Shown here in pieces: positions 35,892-44,292 of a stretch of 64,000 nt of DNA; positions within the stretch are counted from its first letter, which is position 1; each line of letters starts with the position of its first letter. Below the pieces are notes generated by a model. It made no database searches, had not been told where the DNA came from, and saw nothing but the letters and a program-made list of their open reading frames with translations. Made by a program: the position numbers and the translations under genes. The stretch is from VRUE01 sp963704505 (GTDB taxonomy: Bacteria > Actinomycetota > Thermoleophilia > Solirubrobacterales > 70-9): positions 2,604,001 through 2,668,000 of the forward strand of contig OY969912.1 in the NCBI GenBank assembly GCA_963704505.1. The letters are read 5' to 3'.

Positions 35892-36884
35892 GTGCTCGAG
35901 GCCGGCGCAAGAACCCGCAGTGCCGCGACCGCCGTCTCCCTGGCCCTGCTCACGACCCTGCTGTCGCTCTGGTCGGCATCCGCGGCGACGGCCTCCACGG
36001 TCACGGTCGGTCCCGACCTGACCGGCCTCAGCTCCGGCGGCGCCTTCACCTGCGAAGTACCGGGCGGCTGCAGTTTTTCCCAGGGCGCCCCGAGCTACAC
36101 GTCCCCTGTCTCCGGAGTGATCGTCCGCTGGCGGGTCATCTCCAGCGGCGGGCCGTTGACACTCCGGGTCTTCAACGGAAGCACGGGCGGCGCCATCGGT
36201 CCCACCGCGACCGCCACCTCCAAATCGCTGCAGGAATTCCCGGCCGCGCTGCCGATCGGAGCCGGCGAGCAGATCGGCGTCGACCTACCGGAAAACGGCA
36301 GCTCGATCGCCTACCTGATCCAGAGCGGAGCCTCGATCCCCTACTGGTCCCCCGGGCTCGCCCCGGGCGCCGCCCGGGCGCCGGACTCGACCACCAAAGG
36401 CTTCCAGCTGCTCCTCAACGCGGACGTCCAGCCGGCGCCCGGGATCTCCTCCCTGACTCCGGCATCGACCACGATCCGGGCGGGAGCCCCGGTGACGATC
36501 AGCGGCCACGACCTGACCGGCGCCAGTGCGGTGATGTTCGGCACGGCCCCCTCCCCCAGCTTCAACGTCTCCTCCGACGGCCAGATCACCGCGATCGCGC
36601 CGCCGAGCAAAAAGATCGGCCCGGTCCCCGTGACCGTAACCACGATCGCCGGAACCGCGACCGCGCCCCAGCCCTTCGCTTACCTGGGCTGCAGGGTCCC
36701 GAAACTGCGCAAGCTGAAGGTGAAAGCCGCGAAGAAGCGGATCAAGGCCGCGGGCTGCAAGGTCGGCAGGCTGGCCAAGCGCAAGGGCGCGACCGCGAAA
36801 TCCGGCAAGGTCGCCAAGCAGAAACCGAAGCCCGGCGCGGTCGTGGTGCCGGGGACAAAGGTGAGCTTGACGGTCAAGCCCTGA
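35892..36884 (+). CDS. secreted IPT/TIG-PASTA-like protein
   Basis: 330 aa. A signal peptide (VSLALLTTLLSLWSASAATA) precedes a beta-rich N-terminal domain with VSGVIVRWRVISSGGPLTLRV, an IPT/TIG Ig-like domain (GISSLTPASTTIRAGAPVTISG) and a basic PASTA-like C-terminus (VPKLRKLKVKAAKKRIKAAGCKVG, then GKVAKQKPKPG). It is probably a wall- or matrix-associated binding protein. The start choice follows the promoter geometry. Paralogous to the gene at 52766-53740, with the same domain order. No enzyme motif is seen. Confidence 0.8.
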   Translation: MLEAGARTRSAATAVSLALLTTLLSLWSASAATASTVTVGPDLTGLSSGGAFTCEVPGGCSFSQGAPSYTSPVSGVIVRWRVISSGGPLTLRVFNGSTGGAIGPTATATSKSLQEFPAALPIGAGEQIGVDLPENGSSIAYLIQSGASIPYWSPGLAPGAARAPDSTTKGFQLLLNADVQPAPGISSLTPASTTIRAGAPVTISGHDLTGASAVMFGTAPSPSFNVSSDGQITAIAPPSKKIGPVPVTVTTIAGTATAPQPFAYLGCRVPKLRKLKVKAAKKRIKAAGCKVGRLAKRKGATAKSGKVAKQKPKPGAVVVPGTKVSLTVKP

Positions 36885-36906
36885 GCGGACCACCGGCGCC
36901 GAGCGC

Positions 36907-37797
36907 CTAATTCTTCTTCTTGGGCTTGCGGACCGTGAAGCTTCGGGTCTGAACCGAGGCGGTGCCACCGGTCGGGGTGAAGGAGATCGTCGCCTTCACC
37001 TTGACCTTGCCCTTTTTCTTCAGCTTCTTCTTCGCGGCGCCGGTCAGCTTCAGCCCCACATTGACCGGACCGGGGCCGCCGCTCGCGCTCGAAGGCTTCA
37101 GCAGCTTCGATTTGGTGGCGTCGGCGACGGTGACCGCACCGGCCGAGGCGAGATTGAGGGTGACCGTCGTCTTCTTCAGCTTGACGATCGTGAATTCGTT
37201 GCTGGGCGGCGGCGGAGTGCAGGCGATGTCGGCGTTGAAGAGGTAATAGAAGGAGGCGGGGCCGGTCCGGGTGCCGGGAGTCCCATCTGGCGGGAAGGCG
37301 TAGAAGTAGGCGGCTCCGATCCCCGTCCCCCCGACCCAGCGAATGCCGTGCTCTTCGCCGGAGTCGAGGAAGTCGAGGCCGATCGTCTCGCCTGCCGAGA
37401 TCGGCAGGCTGGTCGGAAATTCGTTGACGCCTTCGGCGGTCAGGGCGACCGGGGCGCTGGTCGCGGTCCCGGTGAAGGTGCCGTCGGCGTTGATGCGGAT
37501 GACGCGAAGCGTGTAGTGGTTGGCGGGCCTGACGAAGCCGTTGAGCCGGAAGCGGGTGACGGTGCCATCGCATGGGGCGGTCATGGTCTGGCCCGGGATG
37601 ATGGTTGTGATCAGGACGCAGGGCCGTTCGGACGCCGAGACGAAACCGCAGGTGCCCGATTCGCTGGTCTGTTGGTTGACGTTGGCGCCGATCGTCGTGT
37701 CGGCCGAGCTGACCGGCGCCAGGTAGGCAGCGAGAGCAAAAGAGAGTGCCGCGACCAGGCCGAACCTCTTGCCGAACCCCGCAATCGTCAGATTCAC
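36907..37797 (-). CDS. secreted protein with basic C-terminus (hypothetical)
   Basis: 296 aa from GTG, which has GGGGGG 6 nt upstream (TTG at 37803 is also possible). A signal peptide (LVAALSFALAAYLAPVSSA) is followed by a domain containing GTVTRFRLNGFVRPANHYTLRVIRINADGTFTG, similar in layout to the first domain of the two IPT/PASTA proteins. A Pro-rich linker follows, then a strongly lysine-rich beta-type domain ending VRKPKKKN. It is convergent with the IPT/PASTA gene, 22 nt apart. The function is unknown; an envelope role is inferred from export. Confidence 0.75.
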   Translation of the reverse strand: MNLTIAGFGKRFGLVAALSFALAAYLAPVSSADTTIGANVNQQTSESGTCGFVSASERPCVLITTIIPGQTMTAPCDGTVTRFRLNGFVRPANHYTLRVIRINADGTFTGTATSAPVALTAEGVNEFPTSLPISAGETIGLDFLDSGEEHGIRWVGGTGIGAAYFYAFPPDGTPGTRTGPASFYYLFNADIACTPPPPSNEFTIVKLKKTTVTLNLASAGAVTVADATKSKLLKPSSASGGPGPVNVGLKLTGAAKKKLKKKGKVKVKATISFTPTGGTASVQTRSFTVRKPKKKN

Positions 37798-37901
37798 CTG
37801 CAACCCCCCAGTCGTGTCACATGTCCCGCTCGAAAGCTGCGGCGAACCTAGCAGCGGGTCTTGCCCCTTCCGCCACCCTTTTCACGATCTCGGCGGGTGG
37901 G

Positions 37902-37917
37902 TACGCGTTACCGCGTA
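37902..37917 (-). terminator. small hairpin after the LuxR gene
   Basis: TACGCG-GTAA-CGCGTA on the minus strand (6-bp stem, GNRA-type loop) lies 17 nt past the LuxR stop. It is a possible terminator; there is no U-run. Confidence 0.35.
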
Positions 37918-37934
37918 GGTGTCGGATTCGCGCT

Positions 37935-38978
37935 TCAGCCGGCCGCGGCCCAGGCGGTCGCCACCGCCTGGGCCCGGTTCGAGACGCCGAGCTTCGAGTG
38001 GATGTTCTGAACGTGCTTGGCGACCGTGCGGGGGCTGACACTGAGCTCGGCGGCCAGCGCAGTGCCGTCCTCCCCCCGGGCAAGACCGTGGAGGACCTCT
38101 GCCTCGCGCCGGGTCAGCCCCAGCTGACGCAGGGCCTCGAGGGAGAGGACGCGCCCGGCGCGCCCCAGCAGGAGCACGCGCGCTCCTCCCTCCCCCTTGG
38201 TCGAGCGGGCCAGGAGCGAATCGCCCTGCCCGGCGATCGGCAGCCTGGCCGTGCTCCCACCCCCCTCCAGCCAACTCGCCAACGGCTCCCCCAGGGGTCG
38301 CCCGGCCTCCGCCGGCGGGGACGCCGAGACCTCCTCGAGCAATGCCGCCGCCCCGGCCGAGACAAAGGTCACCGAACCGTCGGGGTCGACCACGACGATC
38401 GCCGAGCCGTCGGCGTCGAGGCCTTGGCGCAGGCCCTCGAGCATGCCGACCAGGCGCTCCCGCAGCTGAGCCGACCTGTATGCCTGGATCAGGTGCGGCC
38501 TGGCCAGCTCCAACAGGCGGCGCTCGCGCTCGGTGTAGTTGGTACCTCCGCGGCTCAGGGCGACTCCGATCGTCAGCTCGGGAGTCGAGGGAAGGACGAA
38601 CGCGACCTGGTGCTCGAGATCCATCGGTCCGTAGAGCTGCGCGTACAAAGCTGTGGCGCGCAGCTCGGCGGTCGACCCGACTTCGGAGAAGCGCCGCGAG
38701 CGGCCGTCCCGGGTTCTCAGGTAGCGCTGGAGGAGGGGGTTTTCGCCGGCGTGCCGCTCCCAGGCCGCGCGGGCCCAGGCGGGAAGTTCCGGAGAGACGA
38801 CGGTCACCGCCGCCAGGGATCCGCCCTCGACCTCGTTGTAGGCGACGTAGTCGGAGGCGACCAGACGGTGGATGCCGGGTAGCAGTACCGAGCGGAATTC
38901 GGCCAGGTCCTGCGCGTCGTAGGCCTCGCCGACGAAGTCGAGGACCGCCCGCATGTCTCGTTCGCTCAGCGCTTGCAT
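37935..38978 (-). CDS. LuxR family transcriptional regulator
   Basis: 347 aa. The C-terminal LuxR/FixJ helix-turn-helix is textbook: LGLTRREAEVLHGLARGEDGTALAAELSVSPRTVAKHVQNIHSKLGVSNRAQAVA. The N-terminal ~250 residues look like a sensory GAF/PAS-like region (RELERERRLLELARPHLIQAYRSAQL, VVVDPDGSVTFVSAGAAALLEE), without a receiver aspartate pattern or Walker motifs. I chose the ATG at 38976-38978; upstream the frame is arginine-rich and non-coding. The signal and targets are unknown. Confidence 0.9.
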   Translation of the reverse strand: MQALSERDMRAVLDFVGEAYDAQDLAEFRSVLLPGIHRLVASDYVAYNEVEGGSLAAVTVVSPELPAWARAAWERHAGENPLLQRYLRTRDGRSRRFSEVGSTAELRATALYAQLYGPMDLEHQVAFVLPSTPELTIGVALSRGGTNYTERERRLLELARPHLIQAYRSAQLRERLVGMLEGLRQGLDADGSAIVVVDPDGSVTFVSAGAAALLEEVSASPPAEAGRPLGEPLASWLEGGGSTARLPIAGQGDSLLARSTKGEGGARVLLLGRAGRVLSLEALRQLGLTRREAEVLHGLARGEDGTALAAELSVSPRTVAKHVQNIHSKLGVSNRAQAVATAWAAAG

Positions 38979-39145
38979 GGGGCCGGAGTCAGGGCAAAGT
39001 CTTTCATCAGGTCCTACCCCAACAGCCGCCCCGACCCTAACGCAGCCGCCGCCAAGGCTCTTCGATTCATTCGCGGGAGAATCCGCCGATCGAGAGCAGG
39101 ACGACCGGGACAGATGAGGGCGCCGCCGCGGTCGCCGCCGCGAAG

Positions 39146-39997
39146 GTGGCCGCCGTCCGCGACGACCCGGCGCGACGACTGGCGCTCGCCCGGGCGACCT
39201 ACCTGGGGCCGACCGGCCGCGCTCCCCGCCACATTCCATTCCGGCGCGCCGCCATGTCCTTCATGCGCTGGGAGGCCGAGCGAGGAACCCTGAACGCGCT
39301 TGACACACGACCCCCCGGCAGCCGCTGGTGGCGCGCGATGAACGAACGATTGCTTCGGGACGGATGTGAGGCCGTCGCCCGCGCCGGCGGTCACGGCGGC
39401 CCGTTGTCGTCCCCGACGATCGAACTCTGGTCCGAGTTCGTCGCCGAGCCCACGGCGAGCACCTGGTACCGGGCCCACAACGCGAGCATCGTCGCCGCCT
39501 ACCTCGAGCACCGCGAGCTCGCCGAGCGCGAGAGCCGGGTGGAGCGGTTCTTTCTCAACGTGGTCCTCGCCCGGGTGCTCTACGCGCATTCCCTGGTCTC
39601 CGCCCCCCGGCTCGCACTCGGCCGGCTCGCTCCGCTGGGCCAAGCGCTCGGCGACCCCCGCTTGGGGATGGCCGGCGTCTTCCTCTCGATGGGCCGCGTC
39701 CTGCCCGATCGTTACCCGATCGAGGACGCCCTCGACAACTACCTGCGAGCGGAGCGAAGATTCGGACGGTTGCTCGACTTCGCCGTGATCCAGCCGCGCA
39801 TCCAGCGTCTCTACGACTGGTCCGCCGTGGAGCTGGACCAATCGGCGCTGTCCGCGCTCGTCAAGGACGGAACGCCCGTCTACGCCTGGTCAGCCGATGA
39901 TTGGCGGGAGTGGGAGGCGCCGCCCCTTTCGCTCGCGGCGCGCGTGATGAGGGCCGTGACCCATCCCCCCGACGCACGAAAAAACGACCGGTGGTGA
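39146..39997 (+). CDS. conserved-type hypothetical protein
   Basis: 283 aa, soluble, with many Trp, Arg and Leu residues. Notable stretches are AMSFMRWEAERGTLNAL, GSRWWRAMNERLLRDG, and WYRAHNASIVAAYLEHRELAERESRVERFFLNVVLARVLYAHSL. The composition suggests an all-helical protein; no enzyme motif is recognised. The start is uncertain: the GTG at 39146 has no ribosome binding site, while an in-frame ATC at 39089 has GGGAG 9 nt upstream and would add 19 residues. It is divergent from the LuxR gene. Confidence 0.7.
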   Translation: MAAVRDDPARRLALARATYLGPTGRAPRHIPFRRAAMSFMRWEAERGTLNALDTRPPGSRWWRAMNERLLRDGCEAVARAGGHGGPLSSPTIELWSEFVAEPTASTWYRAHNASIVAAYLEHRELAERESRVERFFLNVVLARVLYAHSLVSAPRLALGRLAPLGQALGDPRLGMAGVFLSMGRVLPDRYPIEDALDNYLRAERRFGRLLDFAVIQPRIQRLYDWSAVELDQSALSALVKDGTPVYAWSADDWREWEAPPLSLAARVMRAVTHPPDARKNDRW

Positions 39998-40204
39998 CGC
40001 TCGGTTGCCTGCCTCGCACGTAGCCTTCGCGCGTAGAAGCTCGTCGCGCCACCTCCGGGACCGATTCACCGCTTGGCTTCCGCGGGCGCCGGTCCCTCCC
40101 GGTCGCAATTCGCAACCTAGCGAGGATCCGGCAGACCGCAAGGGGGGCGCGCGGGGCGATTCCGCAAACTCCGGAATCTTCAGGCGGACACCGGGGGCCC
40201 CGGA

Positions 40205-40210
40205 TATGTT
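40205..40210 (+). promoter_or_regulatory. -10 box, leaderless start
   Basis: TATGTT lies 6 nt before the ATG at 40217. No ribosome binding site lies between. The stretch 39998-40204 upstream holds no gene that I can support. Confidence 0.45.
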
Positions 40211-40216
40211 TGGCCG

Positions 40217-40606
40217 ATGAGCAGCGACCTGATTGCCCTGTGCGTCGCCATCGCGCTCGGCACCGCGGTCGTGGTCTTGGGGCTGAGACGGAACCTCTCC
40301 GACACCACCCGAAGTGGGCTGCCTCGGTTCGGAGACGATCCCGAACAGGCGAACGCGAATTTGGGGCTGTACGAAGGCGAGCCAAGACGACGGGGCCCAC
40401 TCTCTCCCGGGCAGCGGCGCCGGCTAGTCCCTGTCTATCTACTTTTCGCCGTTATCTACGCTGCTCTTGCAGCCCTGTCGGCCAACGATCGACTGATCAA
40501 TGCGAGCCTCGCCGGTCTTTGGACGCTCGCCGCCGTGTTCCTCGTGTGGCAGGCATCCCGACATCGCTCAGATCGGTCAGGTCCGCCTTCCGTCCGGTCA
40601 GGGTGA
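40217..40606 (+). CDS. small membrane protein (hypothetical)
   Basis: 129 aa. One membrane segment at the N-terminus (LIALCVAIALGTAVVVLGL) and two near the C-terminus (VPVYLLFAVIYAALAALS; ASLAGLWTLAAVFLVWQAS) flank a soluble loop. Its stop codon lies inside the duplicated tRNA-His 3' fragment (see 40600-40636), so the end of the gene may have been altered by an insertion. The function is unknown. Confidence 0.6.
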   Translation: MSSDLIALCVAIALGTAVVVLGLRRNLSDTTRSGLPRFGDDPEQANANLGLYEGEPRRRGPLSPGQRRRLVPVYLLFAVIYAALAALSANDRLINASLAGLWTLAAVFLVWQASRHRSDRSGPPSVRSG

Positions 40607-40636
40607 GCGACGGGATTCGAACCGGCGACCGCGTGG
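40600..40636 (-). repeat. partial copy of tRNA-His 3' end (possible att site remnant)
   Basis: 40600-40623 is identical over 24 bp to 41059-41082, the end of the tRNA-His gene, and the similarity continues with two mismatches to 40636. The copy lacks the 5' half of a tRNA. It has the same orientation as the intact gene and lies 459 bp from it, on its 3' side, which is the geometry of an integrase att pair. No integrase is seen; this could also be a tandem duplication. Confidence 0.6.
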
Positions 40637-40688
40637 ATACGCTTCAGATCGAAGACGGTCGGCGGGGTCAAGAAAGGTCGGTGCACCA

Positions 40689-41036
40689 ATGTTTGGCAGG
40701 GGAAAGTTGATGCAGGAGGGTGTCTCGGCACAGGCGTTGGTCCTTGACAAGAAGGTCTATGGGTCCGGCTATTCGACCGGCAAGACGAAGGCATGCGGCT
40801 ACCACTTGCGGGTGAAGTACGAGGACGGCGCGACCGCCGAAATCACTCGACGCGTGTGGACCTCCAAGCTCGGCCATGCTCAGGTCGGCGATCTCATCCC
40901 CGTCCGATATGACCCGGAGGACCGCTCGAAGGTCGAGATCGACGCCCCCGCGATGAAGGCACAACAAAGCGCAAAGATGCAGGAAGTCAAGGAACAGGCG
41001 CTCGCGAGCGGGGAGCAGGACCTAGACCAGTCCTAG
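40689..41036 (+). CDS. small hypothetical protein between tRNA-His repeats
   Basis: 115 aa. Residues ~15-80 look like a compact beta-domain (ALVLDKKVYGSGYSTGKTKACGYHLRVKYEDG, then GDLIPVRYDPEDRSKVEIDAP), and the tail is helical and Gln/Glu-rich (MKAQQSAKMQEVKEQALAS). Similar small proteins occur in other actinobacteria, from memory, but no function is known. It is the only gene inside the 459-bp segment bounded by the tRNA-His repeats. Confidence 0.7.
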   Translation: MFGRGKLMQEGVSAQALVLDKKVYGSGYSTGKTKACGYHLRVKYEDGATAEITRRVWTSKLGHAQVGDLIPVRYDPEDRSKVEIDAPAMKAQQSAKMQEVKEQALASGEQDLDQS

Positions 41037-41060
41037 CCTTCCCGCGGGAACTTCATCGAG

Positions 41061-41134
41061 GGTGAGCGACGGGATTCGAACCCGCGACCGCCTGGACCAC
41101 AACCAGGAGCTCTACCAACTGAGCTACGCCCACC
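41061..41134 (-). tRNA. tRNA-His (GTG)
   Basis: Acceptor arm GTGGGCG pairs with CGCTCAC, with the extra G at -1 opposite C73 typical of tRNA-His. The anticodon stem CCTGG/CCAGG encloses TTGTGGT (anticodon GTG), and the T-arm GCGGG-TTCGAAT-CCCGT is intact. No CCA is encoded. Its 3' end is partly duplicated at 40600-40636. Confidence 0.95.
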
Positions 41135-41211
41135 GCGAAGGCCCAATCTAGCGGGCCGCCGAGGGCCGGGTGGTCGGAATCCCGCCATCGACATGAGAGT
41201 ATCCGCGACGG

Positions 41212-42288
41212 ATGAGCGACTTCCTCGTCAAGCGCGACGACCTGCGGCAGTCCCGCGTGGTCGATTCGGAGCCGATCGAGGTCGGCGATGGCCAGGCACT
41301 CCTCCGCGTCGATCGCTTCGGAATGACCGCCAACAACGTCACCTACGCGGTGATGGGCGAGGCGATGTCCTACTGGAACTTCTTCCCGACCTCCGAGGAC
41401 GGCTGGGGGCGGGTTCCGGTCTGGGGCTTCGCCGAGGTTGAGGCCAGCGAGGCCGACGGAGTCGAGGCGGGAACCCGGGTCTATGGCTACCTGCCTCCCT
41501 CCTCTCAGTTCCTGGTCACCCCGGTCAGCGTCGATGGCCAGGGCTTCGTCGACGGCTCGTCCCACCGGGCCGAGCTGCCCTCCGCCTACCACCGCTACCT
41601 GGCCACCGAGACCGACCCCTTCTACCGCGCCGACACCGAGGCGATCCAGATGCTGCTGCGCCCGCTCTTCTTCACCTCCTTCCTGATCGACGACCAGCTC
41701 GACGATGAGGGCCTGGCGACCCGCGGGCCGATTCTGATGTCCAGCGCCTCGAGCAAGACTGCGATCGCGGCCGCCTACCTGCTGGCGCAGCGCGACGGGG
41801 TCGAGTTGGTCGGCCTCACCTCCACCCGCAACGCGAGCTTTGTCGAAGGGCTCGGCATCTACGACAGCACCGTTCCCTACGAGACGATCGGCTCGCTCGA
41901 GCCGGGGCCCGCCACCTACGTCGACTTCTCCGGCGACGCCGGGATCCGCGCCGCCGTCCACGCACACTTCGGCGACGCGCTGGTTCACGATATGGCGGTC
42001 GGCGTCACTCACTGGGAGGACATCGGTGCCGCCGCGGGCGAGCTGCCCGGGCCTACCCCCACCTTCTTCTTCGCTCCCACCCGGGTCGCCAAGCGCGCCG
42101 AGGACTGGGGCAGGGTCGAGCTCGAGCAGCGGGTCTCCGCCGCCTGGCAGCCCTTCTGCGAATGGACGGCGGGCTGGCTCGAGACGACCGAGGAGAGCGG
42201 CTTCGAGGGCGTCGAGCGCGCCTACCTCGAGGTGCTCGAGGGCGGCGTCGCGCCGAGCACGGCGCACGTGATCTCGCTCGGCTCCTAG
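41212..42288 (+). CDS. DUF2855 family protein (MDR-like)
   Basis: 358 aa. The N-terminus (DFLVKRDDLRQSRVVD...LRVDRFGMTANNVTYAVMGEAMSYWNFFP) and the central Rossmann-like part (ILMSSASSKTAIAAAYLLAQ, VELVGLTSTRNASFVEGLGIYD) match the DUF2855 family, which looks like a degenerate medium-chain dehydrogenase. The cofactor loop is altered (SSASSKTA), so the reaction is unknown. It ends convergently with the amidotransferase gene, and their stops overlap in CTAG. Confidence 0.88.
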   Translation: MSDFLVKRDDLRQSRVVDSEPIEVGDGQALLRVDRFGMTANNVTYAVMGEAMSYWNFFPTSEDGWGRVPVWGFAEVEASEADGVEAGTRVYGYLPPSSQFLVTPVSVDGQGFVDGSSHRAELPSAYHRYLATETDPFYRADTEAIQMLLRPLFFTSFLIDDQLDDEGLATRGPILMSSASSKTAIAAAYLLAQRDGVELVGLTSTRNASFVEGLGIYDSTVPYETIGSLEPGPATYVDFSGDAGIRAAVHAHFGDALVHDMAVGVTHWEDIGAAAGELPGPTPTFFFAPTRVAKRAEDWGRVELEQRVSAAWQPFCEWTAGWLETTEESGFEGVERAYLEVLEGGVAPSTAHVISLGS

Positions 42289-42992
42289 CCGCGAGCTTCG
42301 ACCAGTTCGGCGAAGGCGTGGAAGCCGTGGGTGGTGCGGCCGACCAGATCCGCCTCGAGCTCCTCGGCCTGCGAGGGCAGCAGCCCCGAGGCGCCCAGAC
42401 CGACCGCCCGGCCGGCCTCCATCACCATCTGCGGGACTTCGAGCCAGGCCTCGACCAGGGCCGCATCGGCCTCCGGGTGGAACAGGATTCCCCAGGCCTG
42501 GCCGATCCGGAATGCCTGATGCTCGGTCAGGGCCGAGGAGGCCAGCGACTCCGCCCCAGCGGGAAGGTCGAACACGTCTCCGTGCCAGTGCAGGACGTCC
42601 GCACGCGGCGCCAGGCCGCCGATGATCGGGTCGGTCGGGTCGTGGACGTCGACGTGGGCGAAGCCGATCTCGGCCCGCTTCCCCGGCCTCACCTCGGCGC
42701 CCAGCGCCCGCGCCAGCAGCTGAGCTCCGAGGCAGATTCCCAGCACGGGCATCCCCCGCCGCACCGCCTCGGCGAGCCACTCGCGCTCGGCCGCCAGCGC
42801 CGGGTGGGCCGCGACGTCATCGACGTTCATCGGCCCACCCATCGCGACCACACCGTCGACGTCGTCGTGGTCGGGCAGTGGGTCGCCGGCGAGCGCTTCG
42901 ACCTCGAGCACATCGACGTCGTCGCCGAAGGCATCGAGGATCCGGTGCGGGTTCTCCCAGGACGCGTGTATGAGGGTCAGCAGGGTCGGCAA
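42285..42992 (-). CDS. class I glutamine amidotransferase (GMP synthase-like)
   Basis: 235 aa. The glutaminase triad is visible: nucleophile Cys in VLGICLGAQLLARALG, and His plus Glu in LFHPEADAALVEAW. The oxyanion region GVVAMGGPMNVDD precedes it, and the WHGDVFDLP motif is typical of stand-alone GATase proteins that act on unknown amino acids or peptides. Translation probably starts at TTG 42992; no good ribosome binding site is visible, so the start is the weak point. The stop overlaps DUF2855. Confidence 0.88.
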   Translation of the reverse strand: MPTLLTLIHASWENPHRILDAFGDDVDVLEVEALAGDPLPDHDDVDGVVAMGGPMNVDDVAAHPALAAEREWLAEAVRRGMPVLGICLGAQLLARALGAEVRPGKRAEIGFAHVDVHDPTDPIIGGLAPRADVLHWHGDVFDLPAGAESLASSALTEHQAFRIGQAWGILFHPEADAALVEAWLEVPQMVMEAGRAVGLGASGLLPSQAEELEADLVGRTTHGFHAFAELVEARG

Positions 42993-43013
42993 GAGGCGAG
43001 AGGGTAGCCGCGC

Positions 43014-43019
43014 TACGGT
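43014..43019 (+). promoter_or_regulatory. -10 box, leaderless start
   Basis: TACGGT lies 7 nt before the ATG at 43027 with no ribosome binding site between; the region is shared with the amidotransferase start on the other strand. Confidence 0.4.
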
Positions 43020-43026
43020 TGGCGCG

Positions 43027-43290
43027 ATGTCGAGGTTCCCGAAGATCGCGACCTTCAAGCCCGAGGCCCGTCCCGCGACGGCGACCGGGGCGGCGGCCAC
43101 GGGCGCCACGGCGACGTGGGGGGCCGCGGTCGGTGCCCTTGCCGTCGGCGCAGCGGCCATCGGCGGCTTCGCGATCGGCCGGCTCAGCGTCGGGCGCCTC
43201 TCGATCGGCCGGGCCAAGATCGGCCGGCTCGAGGTCGACGAGGTCGACATCGGCCGGCTCACGGTCCGCGACCGCGCTCCCGACGGGTGA
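43027..43290 (+). CDS. small protein with five-residue repeats (hypothetical)
   Basis: 87 aa. After a short basic start (MSRFPKIATFKPEARP) come an Ala/Gly-rich hydrophobic stretch (possibly one or two membrane segments) and a regular repeat of the type (A/S/K/V)(I/V)G(R/G)(L/F), as in AIGGFAIGRLSVGRLSIGR, repeated about seven times up to VDIGRLTV. The period is five residues, like a short pentapeptide-type beta-helix. The function is unknown. It overlaps the next gene by GTGA. Confidence 0.65.
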   Translation: MSRFPKIATFKPEARPATATGAAATGATATWGAAVGALAVGAAAIGGFAIGRLSVGRLSIGRAKIGRLEVDEVDIGRLTVRDRAPDG

Positions 43291-44279
43291 GGACCGCCGG
43301 AGCGCTCCTCGGCCTCGGCGCGATAGCCCTCTCCGTCGCCGTCCTCGCCTCTCCCGGAACCGCGGCCGGCCCCTACCCGGCGCTCGGCGAATGCACGGTC
43401 TTCCCGGCGCCGGCCGCATCGCTGCCGGCGCGGGCCCCCTCGCAGGACGACGAGACCGCCTGGAACCAGGACATCTCGAAGGCGCCACGGGCGGTCGGGT
43501 CGGCGGCGACGATCGCCTACATCGACGCCCACGGAGGCGATCACCTCCACCCCGACTTCGGCTCGCCGCGAACCTACGGCTTCCCCTACTCGGTGGTCGG
43601 CGCCGGGCAGCCCAGACTGGCGATCCACTACACCGCCTACGGCGACGAGAGCGACAGGGGACCGTTCCCGGTGCCGGCGGGAGCGCCGGTCGAGGGTGGC
43701 GCGAAAAGCGATGGCGATCGTCACGTGGTGGTCGTCGACAGGTCCGCCTGCCGGCTCTACGAGCTCTACCGCGCCTTCCCCGAGGGCGGCGGCAAGCCGC
43801 ACTGGAACGCCGACTCGGGCACCGCCTGGGACCTACGCTCGGCGGCGCGCCGAACCGATGGCTGGACCTCGGCCGACGCCGCCGGGCTGCCGATCTTCCC
43901 CGGCCTGGTCCGATACGACGAGGTCGCCTCCGGGCACCTCGACCATGCGATCAGGGTGACCTTCGACAGCACCCGTGAGGCCTGGATCCACCCCGCCTCG
44001 CACTGCGCCGGCGACACCGGCGATGCCGCCGCCCCGGCCATGGGAACCCGCCTGAGGCTGAAGGCCGGCTTCGGCCTCGGCAGCTTCAGCGGCGGCGCCA
44101 AGGTGATCGCCACCGCCCTGAAGCACTACGGGATGATCGTCGCCGACAACGGCTCCGACTGGTACTTCAGCGGCAGCAGCGACCGCCGCTGGGACGACGA
44201 GAACCTCAACCAGCTCAAGCGCATCCCCGGCTCGGCCTTCGAAGTGGTGCGCAGCGAGGCCCGGCCGCACGCCTGCTGA
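43287..44279 (+). CDS. secreted hypothetical protein
   Basis: 330 aa from GTG, whose first codons overlap the previous stop. It has a signal peptide (LLGLGAIALSVAVLASPGTAA) and a soluble domain with HTAYGDESDRGPFPVP-like turns, HVVVVDRSACRLYELY, HWNADSGTAWDLRS, LPIFPGLVRYDEVASGHLDHAIRV and LKHYGMIVADNGSDWYFSGSSD. This last pattern is typical of a secreted protein family in soil bacteria and fungi of unknown function; no catalytic motif can be assigned. The two Cys residues near the end may form a disulfide. Confidence 0.8.
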   Translation: MRTAGALLGLGAIALSVAVLASPGTAAGPYPALGECTVFPAPAASLPARAPSQDDETAWNQDISKAPRAVGSAATIAYIDAHGGDHLHPDFGSPRTYGFPYSVVGAGQPRLAIHYTAYGDESDRGPFPVPAGAPVEGGAKSDGDRHVVVVDRSACRLYELYRAFPEGGGKPHWNADSGTAWDLRSAARRTDGWTSADAAGLPIFPGLVRYDEVASGHLDHAIRVTFDSTREAWIHPASHCAGDTGDAAAPAMGTRLRLKAGFGLGSFSGGAKVIATALKHYGMIVADNGSDWYFSGSSDRRWDDENLNQLKRIPGSAFEVVRSEARPHAC

Positions 44280-44292
44280 GCGGGTCCGTCCC

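Noticed and set aside
40600..40636. A second tRNA-His gene
   Set aside because: Only the 3' half is present; no anticodon arm or 5' acceptor strand.
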